A program made the translations under genes and the position numbers. Shown in pieces: positions 1 to 6,439 of a stretch of 6,439 nt of DNA (position 1 is its first letter; the number at the start of each line of letters is the position of its first letter). The notes beneath the pieces were generated by a model. That model was not told the origin of the DNA and ran no database searches. It was given only the letters and a program-made list of their open reading frames with translations. This DNA comes from an uncultured Oscillospiraceae bacterium. Its GTDB lineage: Bacteria > Bacillota > Clostridia > Oscillospirales > Oscillospiraceae. The stretch spans positions 1 to 6,439 of the forward strand of contig CAKTXO010000088.1 in assembly GCA_934630985.1 (NCBI GenBank), given 5' to 3'.

Positions 1-12
1 CTAAGATATAAT

Positions 13-20
13 GAGGTGAT
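13..20 (+). promoter_or_regulatory. Ribosome binding site of atpB, decides the start
   Basis: GAGGTGAT matches eight bases of the Shine-Dalgarno consensus (complement of the 16S 3' end). It lies 8 bases before the ATG at 29. An in-frame TTG at 20 overlaps the last base of this site and is too close to be used, so ATG 29 is the likely start. The 12 bases before the site hold stop codons in two frames but are too short to show what lies upstream. Confidence 0.8.
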
Positions 21-28
21 TGTCTACT

Positions 29-907
29 ATGGAAGTTGAAATCAATGGCGCGCGAATCCTGGCCACCTTCGAAAACGTCCCCCTGTTCGGAACGGTGCAG
101 ATCACCCAGACCCTGGTGGTGGCCTGGCTGGTGCTCATCATCGTCTCCGCCCTGTGCATCTGGCTGGGCTCCGGGCTGAAGGTCACCGGCATCTCCCGGA
201 AGCAGGCCGCGGCGGAAATGGCCTACAACGCTCTGGTAAATTTCGTCCGGGGCAACATGGGGCCGGAATTCGACCGGTACATTCCCCTGGTCGGTGCCAT
301 CTTCGTCACCAGCATCTTCTCCAATCTCATCAGCCTTCTGGGCATCTGGAGCCCTACGGCGGACTTAATGACGGAGCTTGCTTGGGGTCTTGTGGTGTTC
401 GTGCTCATCACCTATCATAAGATCAAGGCCAACGGCCTGGGGGGCTACCTGAAGGGCTTCCTGGATCCCATCTTCATTCTGCTGCCCATCAACATCATGA
501 GCGAGTGCTTCACTCCCGTGTCCATGGCCTGCCGTCACTTCGGCAACATCCTGTCCGGCACGGTCATCAGCGCGCTGATCTACGCCGCCCTCACCACCGC
601 CAGCGCCGCCCTGTTCCATCTGCTGGGCTCCCAGCTGTACGTTGGCATCGCGGTTGCCGCCGCAGGGGCCGCTCTGATTGTTCTGGGCAAAAAATCCGGA
701 AAAAAGTTCCCCTTCGTGGTGGGCATCCTTGCCGCCATTTTGGGGGTGCTGGGTGTTCTCACCCGCCTGGGTGTCAGCTATCCCTGGCTGACCGTGGGCA
801 TTCCCGCCATTCCCAGCCTGTACTTCGACTGGTTCGGCGGCTGCATCCAGGCCTTCATCTTCTGCACGCTGACCACTCTCTTCATCAAACAGGCCGCAGG
901 CGATTGA
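29..907 (+). CDS. atpB: F1Fo ATP synthase subunit a, with an extra hydrophobic hairpin
   Basis: This is the membrane stator subunit that forms the two ion half-channels against the c-ring. The protein has 292 residues from ATG 29. Hydrophobic segments lie near residues 28-49, 84-106, 114-130, 144-160, 170-199, 203-220, 227-248 and 258-288. The family core is clear: PVSMACRHFGN (163-173) holds the essential stator arginine R169, and IQAFIF (273-278) in the last helix corresponds to the E. coli Q252 region. Aligned on R169 and Q274, the E. coli E219 position is T178 and the H245 position is D267. A glutamate (E159) sits ten residues before the arginine. The arginine-to-glutamine distance is 105 residues against 42 in E. 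coli, so about 60 residues are inserted, including two hydrophobic stretches separated by GKKSGKKF. The frame is open throughout, so this is not a frameshift. The gene leads the operon, 58 bases before atpE. Confidence 0.95.
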   Translation: MEVEINGARILATFENVPLFGTVQITQTLVVAWLVLIIVSALCIWLGSGLKVTGISRKQAAAEMAYNALVNFVRGNMGPEFDRYIPLVGAIFVTSIFSNLISLLGIWSPTADLMTELAWGLVVFVLITYHKIKANGLGGYLKGFLDPIFILLPINIMSECFTPVSMACRHFGNILSGTVISALIYAALTTASAALFHLLGSQLYVGIAVAAAGAALIVLGKKSGKKFPFVVGILAAILGVLGVLTRLGVSYPWLTVGIPAIPSLYFDWFGGCIQAFIFCTLTTLFIKQAAGD

Positions 908-1238
<331 letters not shown>

Positions 1239-1272
1239 TTCCGGCATTTCACTCATTCATTTTACGCCGGAA
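1239..1272 (+). repeat. Perfect 7-bp inverted repeat between atpE and atpF
   Basis: TTCCGGC (1239-1245) begins directly after the atpE stop codon and pairs perfectly with GCCGGAA (1266-1272), leaving a 20-base loop. The right arm runs two bases into the atpF ribosome binding site AAGGAGG (1271-1277). No T-run follows, so it is not a rho-independent terminator. It could shield the 3' end of the atpE message or slow entry to atpF, separating c output (many copies) from b output (two copies). The inverted repeat is visible; the role is inferred. Confidence 0.5.
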
Positions 1273-1284
1273 GGAGGCAATGCA

Positions 1285-1794
1285 ATGGATACCCTTTACC
1301 AGTCCTTAGTGACGGTAAATCCTGTTACCCTGATCGCACAGATTTGCAATCTGTTCCTCCAGCTGCTGGTCTTCAAGATCTTCTTCCTGGATAAGATCAA
1401 GGCAATTCTCGATCAGCGCCGGGAAGCCGCCGACAAGCAGATCACCGAGGCCGAGAACGCCAAGGCGGAGGCCATGACCATCAAGAAGACCTATGAGCAG
1501 AATATGCTCCAGGCCAAGGCCAAGGCCGATGACCTGCTTCAGACCGCCCAGCGCACCGCCAATTCCCGCAGCGAGGAAATCATCGCCCAGGCCCAGCAGC
1601 AGGCGGCGCAAATCAAATCCAAAGCCGCCGATGATATTGCCCTGGAAAAGAAAAAGGCCATCAACGAGGCCAAGGACGAGATTTCCGACCTGGCAATGGC
1701 GATCGCCGGTAAGGTGGTCGGCCGGGAGCTGAACGCCGGAGATCAGGCGGAGATGATCGACCGCTTCATTGACGAATTGGGTGATAACGTATGA
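1285..1794 (+). CDS. atpF: F1Fo ATP synthase subunit b
   Basis: This is the peripheral-stalk subunit that holds the F1 head static against the rotor; a dimer is expected. The 169-residue length is usual. It has one N-terminal membrane segment (about 13-35, from PVTLIAQICN on) with the polar residues N22 and Q26 common in this helix. A long, highly charged, alanine-rich helix follows (about 37-145), with the heptad/hendecad spacing typical of the b coiled coil. The C-terminal VGRELNAGDQAEMIDRFI (145-162) matches the delta-binding end of bacterial b subunits. Only one b-type gene is present, so a homodimer rather than a b/b' pair is likely. AAGGAGG lies 7 bases before the ATG. The stop overlaps the atpH start as ATGA (1791-1794), which suggests translational coupling. 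Confidence 0.96.
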   Translation: MDTLYQSLVTVNPVTLIAQICNLFLQLLVFKIFFLDKIKAILDQRREAADKQITEAENAKAEAMTIKKTYEQNMLQAKAKADDLLQTAQRTANSRSEEIIAQAQQQAAQIKSKAADDIALEKKKAINEAKDEISDLAMAIAGKVVGRELNAGDQAEMIDRFIDELGDNV

Positions 1795-2330
1795 CGGAAG
1801 TGGGAAATGTTTACGGCGAATCCCTGTACACCCTTGCCCGGGAGGAAAACCTCTCCGAGCAGATTGGCGGGGAACTGACCGCTCTGCGCGGCGGCTTTCG
1901 CCAGGAGCCGGAATTTATCCGGCTGCTCTCCTCTCCCAGCCTGACCAAGGCGGAACGCTGCCAGATTCTGGACGACAGCTTCCGGGGCAAGGTGCACCCC
2001 TATGTGCTGAATTTCCTAAAAATTCTCACGGAAAAGGGCTACATGCGCCACTTCGGCGATTGTTGTAAGGCTTACACTGCTCACTTTGATCAGGACAACG
2101 GCATCGTGCGGGTAACCGCCGTCACCGCCGTGGCACTGACGGACAGTCAGAGTGCCCGGCTCACCGAAAAATTAAGCCGGAGTACCGGCAAGCAGGTCAT
2201 TCTGCACAACCGGGTGGAGCCCGGAGTTCTGGGCGGCGTCCGCCTGGACTATGACGGTCAGCGTCTGGACGACACCGTGTCCCATCACCTGGACGCGGTG
2301 CGGGAACTGCTGAGTAAAACCGTACTCTGA
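1791..2330 (+). CDS. atpH: F1Fo ATP synthase subunit delta
   Basis: This stator subunit sits on top of the alpha/beta hexamer and links it to the b dimer (the OSCP homologue). The 179-residue length is standard. The N-terminal helical domain (about 1-100) opens with VYGESLYTLA, the usual delta start pattern. The C-terminal part shows GIVRVTAVTAVALTD (104-118), then a V-E-P-G-V-L-G-G-V stretch (142-150) and RLDDTVSHHLDAV (158-170), all characteristic of the family. It overlaps atpF by four bases. GGGTGAT (1779-1785), inside the end of atpF, can serve as its ribosome binding site 5 bases from the ATG. The delta family is poorly conserved, but position and motifs together make the assignment secure. 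Confidence 0.95.
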   Translation: MTEVGNVYGESLYTLAREENLSEQIGGELTALRGGFRQEPEFIRLLSSPSLTKAERCQILDDSFRGKVHPYVLNFLKILTEKGYMRHFGDCCKAYTAHFDQDNGIVRVTAVTAVALTDSQSARLTEKLSRSTGKQVILHNRVEPGVLGGVRLDYDGQRLDDTVSHHLDAVRELLSKTVL

Positions 2331-2348
2331 CGAGAAAGCAGGGACTGT

Positions 2349-3857
2349 ATGGAACTGAGACCCGAAGAAATCACAAAAATCATTCGTAGTCAGATCAAAA
2401 ACTACGAGCACAAAATGGAGGCCAGCGAAACCGGCGTGGTCATCATGGTCGGCGACGGCATTGCCAAGGCCTCCGGCCTGGACAAGTGCATGTCCGGCGA
2501 GCTGGTAGAATTCCCCGACGGCTCCTTCGGCATGGCCCAGAACCTGGAGGAGGATACCGTCTCCATCACCATCCTTGGCTCCGATCAGGGCATCAAGGAG
2601 GGCGATACCGTAAAGCGTACCGGCCGGGTGGTGTCCGTGCCCGTTGGCCAGGCTCTGATCGGCCGTGTTGTCAACGCCCTGGGCGAGCCCATCGACGGCA
2701 AGGGTGCCATTGAGGCCGAGACCTACCGCGCCATCGAAATGCCCGCCCCCGGTATCATCGAGCGGCAGCATGTTGCCCGGCCCTTGCAGACCGGCATCAA
2801 GGCCATTGACTCCATGATCCCCATCGGCCGGGGTCAGCGTGAGCTGATCATCGGCGACCGGCAGACCGGCAAGACCACCATCGCCACCGACACCATTCTG
2901 AACCAGAAGGGCAAGAACTGCATCTGCATTTACGTTGCCATCGGTCAGAAGCGTTCCACCGTGGCTCAGGTGGTGGAGAGCCTGACCCTGGGCGGCGCCA
3001 TGGAATACACCATCGTCGTTTCCGCCACCGCCTCGGAGCTGGCGCCTATGCAGTATATCGCCCCCTATGCCGGCTGCACCATGGGCGAGCACTTCATGTA
3101 TCAGGGCAAGGATGTGCTGGTCATTTACGATGACCTGAGTAAGCACGCCGTGGCTTACCGTGCCATTTCCTTGCTGATTCGCCGTCCCCCCGGACGGGAA
3201 GCTTACCCCGGCGACGTGTTCTACCTCCACTCCCGTCTTCTGGAGCGGGCGGCACAGCTGTCTCCGGAGCTGGGCGGCGGCTCTTTGACCGCTCTGCCCA
3301 TCATTGAGACCCAGGCAGGCGACGTTTCCGCCTACATTCCCACGAACGTTATTTCCATCACCGATGGTCAGATCTTCCTGGAAACCGAGCTTTTCAACTC
3401 CGGCGTTATGCCCGCCGTGAACCCCGGTATCTCCGTGTCCCGTGTGGGCGGCGACGCCCAGATCAAGGCCATGAAGAAGGTGGCAGGCTCTTTGAAGCTG
3501 CTCTACTCCCAGTACCGGGAGCTGCAAAGCTTCGCTCAGTTCGGCTCCGATCTGGACGCGGACACCAAGTCCCGTCTGGCTCTTGGCGAGCGGATCGTGG
3601 CGGTGCTGAAGCAGAAGAACGGCACCCCCAAGGAGGTTGCCCAGCAGGTGTGCATCATCTACGCCGTGACCCACGGCTATCTTGCTTCCGTTCCCGTGGA
3701 GCAGGTGGCCGAATTCGAGAAGCGGCTGGAAGAGCACATGGATAACTACCACGCAGACGTGCTGGAAGCCATCCGCACCACCGGCAAGCTGGAAACCGAC
3801 ACCGAAACCGCGCTGAAGGCCGCTCTGGACGAGCTGGTAGCTCAGTTCACGGCATAA
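2349..3857 (+). CDS. atpA: F1Fo ATP synthase subunit alpha
   Basis: This is the non-catalytic nucleotide-binding subunit of the F1 hexamer (three copies). The 502-residue length is typical. The N-terminal beta-barrel domain covers about 24-95. Walker A is GDRQTGKT (169-176) and Walker B is VLVIYDD (256-262). Q200 in AIGQKRS stands where beta has its catalytic glutamate, which identifies this as alpha. The alpha/beta signature [10 protein letters not shown] (355-364) is followed by R365, the arginine finger reaching into the beta catalytic site. The C-terminal helical domain begins near 375. The gene starts 18 bases after atpH. Its ribosome binding site is poor, only AGGG (2340-2343) lying 5 bases before the ATG, so initiation may depend on ribosomes leaving atpH. 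No alternative start upstream is better. Confidence 0.98.
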   Translation: MELRPEEITKIIRSQIKNYEHKMEASETGVVIMVGDGIAKASGLDKCMSGELVEFPDGSFGMAQNLEEDTVSITILGSDQGIKEGDTVKRTGRVVSVPVGQALIGRVVNALGEPIDGKGAIEAETYRAIEMPAPGIIERQHVARPLQTGIKAIDSMIPIGRGQRELIIGDRQTGKTTIATDTILNQKGKNCICIYVAIGQKRSTVAQVVESLTLGGAMEYTIVVSATASELAPMQYIAPYAGCTMGEHFMYQGKDVLVIYDDLSKHAVAYRAISLLIRRPPGREAYPGDVFYLHSRLLERAAQLSPELGGGSLTALPIIETQAGDVSAYIPTNVISITDGQIFLETELFNSGVMPAVNPGISVSRVGGDAQIKAMKKVAGSLKLLYSQYRELQSFAQFGSDLDADTKSRLALGERIVAVLKQKNGTPKEVAQQVCIIYAVTHGYLASVPVEQVAEFEKRLEEHMDNYHADVLEAIRTTGKLETDTETALKAALDELVAQFTA

Positions 3858-3873
3858 GGAAGGAGGATTTCCC

Positions 3874-4722
3874 ATGGCTGGCGTTTCCACCAAGGAAATC
3901 AAAAACCGCATCCGCAGCATGGAAAGCACCAAGCAGATCACCAAGGCCATGGAAATGGTCGCGGCCTCCAAGCTTCGGCGCGCCCAGGCGCAGATTGCGG
4001 CTTCCCGCCCCTATTTTGAGATCCTGCACAGAACCATTGAGGACATTACCCGAGCCAATCGGGACTTTTCCTCCCCCTATCTCAAGAAACGGGAGGGAAA
4101 GAAGATTCTCTATCTCGTCATTGCGGGCGACCGGGGTCTTGCCGGCGGCTATAACAGCAACGTTCTCAAGCTGGTTTATTCCCAGATTCAGGGACAGGAG
4201 GCCACTGTCCTTCCCATCGGCAAAAAAGCCGTGGACAGCTTTCAGAATAAGGGCGTGCCCATTCTGACCCAGAGCTATGCGGAGGCCGCCTCCGTGGGCA
4301 TCGGCGACTGCTTCTCCATCGCCAAGCAGGTTTGCCGGGCTTTTCTCGCCGGGCAGTACGACGAAGTCTATGTTGCCTACACCGGTTTCGTGTCCATGCT
4401 GTCCCAGACCCCGGACTTTATGAAGCTGCTGCCTCTGGAAAAGCCGGAGACCAAGGAGGCGGAGCCTCCCCGACGCTGCGATACCCTCTATGAGCATCCG
4501 GCGGAGGAGGTGTTCGCCGCCATCGTGCCCGAATACCTGGGCGGTATGCTTTACGGCGCCCTGTGCGAAAGCCGGGCCTCCGAGCAGGCGGCTCGCCGCT
4601 CCGCCATGGACTCCGCCACCCAGAACGCGGACGACATGATCGCGGATCTGAGTCTGAAGTTCAACCGCGCCCGTCAGGCGGCGATTACCCAGGAAATCAC
4701 CGAAATCGTCGCCGGTTCTTAA
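3874..4722 (+). CDS. atpG: F1Fo ATP synthase subunit gamma
   Basis: This is the central rotor shaft that couples c-ring rotation to the alpha/beta sites. The 282-residue length is usual. The N-terminal helix contains KEIKNRIRSM (7-16) and TKAMEMVAASKLRRAQ (23-38). The Rossmann-like middle domain has GDRGLAGGYNSN (85-96), and the C-terminal helix carries RSAMDSATQNADDMI (242-256) and the gamma signature ITQEITEIVAGS (271-282). N- and C-terminal helices together form the coiled-coil shaft. A strong GGAAGGAGG site (3858-3866) begins right after the atpA stop and lies 7 bases before the ATG. The gap to atpD is 60 bases, the longest in the operon. Confidence 0.97.
   Translation: MAGVSTKEIKNRIRSMESTKQITKAMEMVAASKLRRAQAQIAASRPYFEILHRTIEDITRANRDFSSPYLKKREGKKILYLVIAGDRGLAGGYNSNVLKLVYSQIQGQEATVLPIGKKAVDSFQNKGVPILTQSYAEAASVGIGDCFSIAKQVCRAFLAGQYDEVYVAYTGFVSMLSQTPDFMKLLPLEKPETKEAEPPRRCDTLYEHPAEEVFAAIVPEYLGGMLYGALCESRASEQAARRSAMDSATQNADDMIADLSLKFNRARQAAITQEITEIVAGS

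Positions 4723-6439
<1,717 letters not shown>

Noticed and set aside
7..12. Perfect -10 hexamer TATAAT just before atpB
   Set aside because: Transcription from it would begin at about 18-20 and remove the atpB ribosome binding site. No -35 region can be examined because the window starts at base 1. It is probably chance or part of the A/T-rich gap before atpB.
20..22. TTG as the atpB start
   Set aside because: It overlaps the last base of the GAGGTGAT site. The ATG at 29 has the right 8-base spacing.
689..705. Two six-A runs within atpB as a frameshift or slippage site
   Set aside because: The hydrophobic segments and family motifs continue in the same frame on both sides, and the runs simply encode the lysine pairs of the inserted loop. 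No stop or alternative product makes a programmed shift likely.
2172..3971. Long open frame of about 600 codons on the - strand opposite atpA
   Set aside because: It is the mirror of a GC-rich gene with strong third-position bias. Its product is low-complexity, rich in Gly, His and Leu, with no recognisable domain, and atpA fully explains the region. The same holds for the - strand frames opposite atpB, atpF, atpG and atpD.

Overview
The window is an almost complete F1Fo ATP synthase operon, all genes on the + strand, in the classical order atpB-atpE-atpF-atpH-atpA-atpG-atpD-atpC (subunits a, c, b, delta, alpha, gamma, beta, epsilon). It opens 28 bases before atpB and ends inside atpC, which lacks its 3' end. 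No atpI, promoter or rho-independent terminator is visible, so the transcript probably begins upstream and ends downstream of the window.

The DNA is GC-rich with C/G-ending codons and strong AGGAGG-type ribosome binding sites. The subunit a motif RHFGN, the single b subunit and the general protein style point to an anaerobic Clostridia member, most likely of the Oscillospiraceae/Ruminococcaceae type. This placement rests on recognition of family style, not on a search.

Layout: the membrane sector (atpB, atpE, atpF) occupies about 29-1794, the stalk and catalytic head (atpH, atpA, atpG, atpD) 1791-6183, and epsilon starts at 6180. Two junctions are ATGA stop/start overlaps (atpF/atpH and atpD/atpC). 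The others are short gaps of 16-60 bases. Three of the gaps carry something of note: an A-rich leader before atpE, a 7-bp inverted repeat between atpE and atpF, and two possible hairpins before atpD. Subunits a and c form the ion path and rotor, b and delta the stator, alpha and beta the catalytic hexamer, and gamma and epsilon the central shaft.

Nothing here is a new system; it is a core housekeeping operon. Two features deserve attention. The c subunit carries a Na+-type binding signature with two carboxylates (E31 and E64, followed by T65 and T66), which predicts Na+ rather than H+ coupling. Subunit a has about 60 extra residues between its stator-arginine helix and its last helix compared with E. 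coli. These look like an additional transmembrane hairpin with a lysine-rich cytoplasmic turn.
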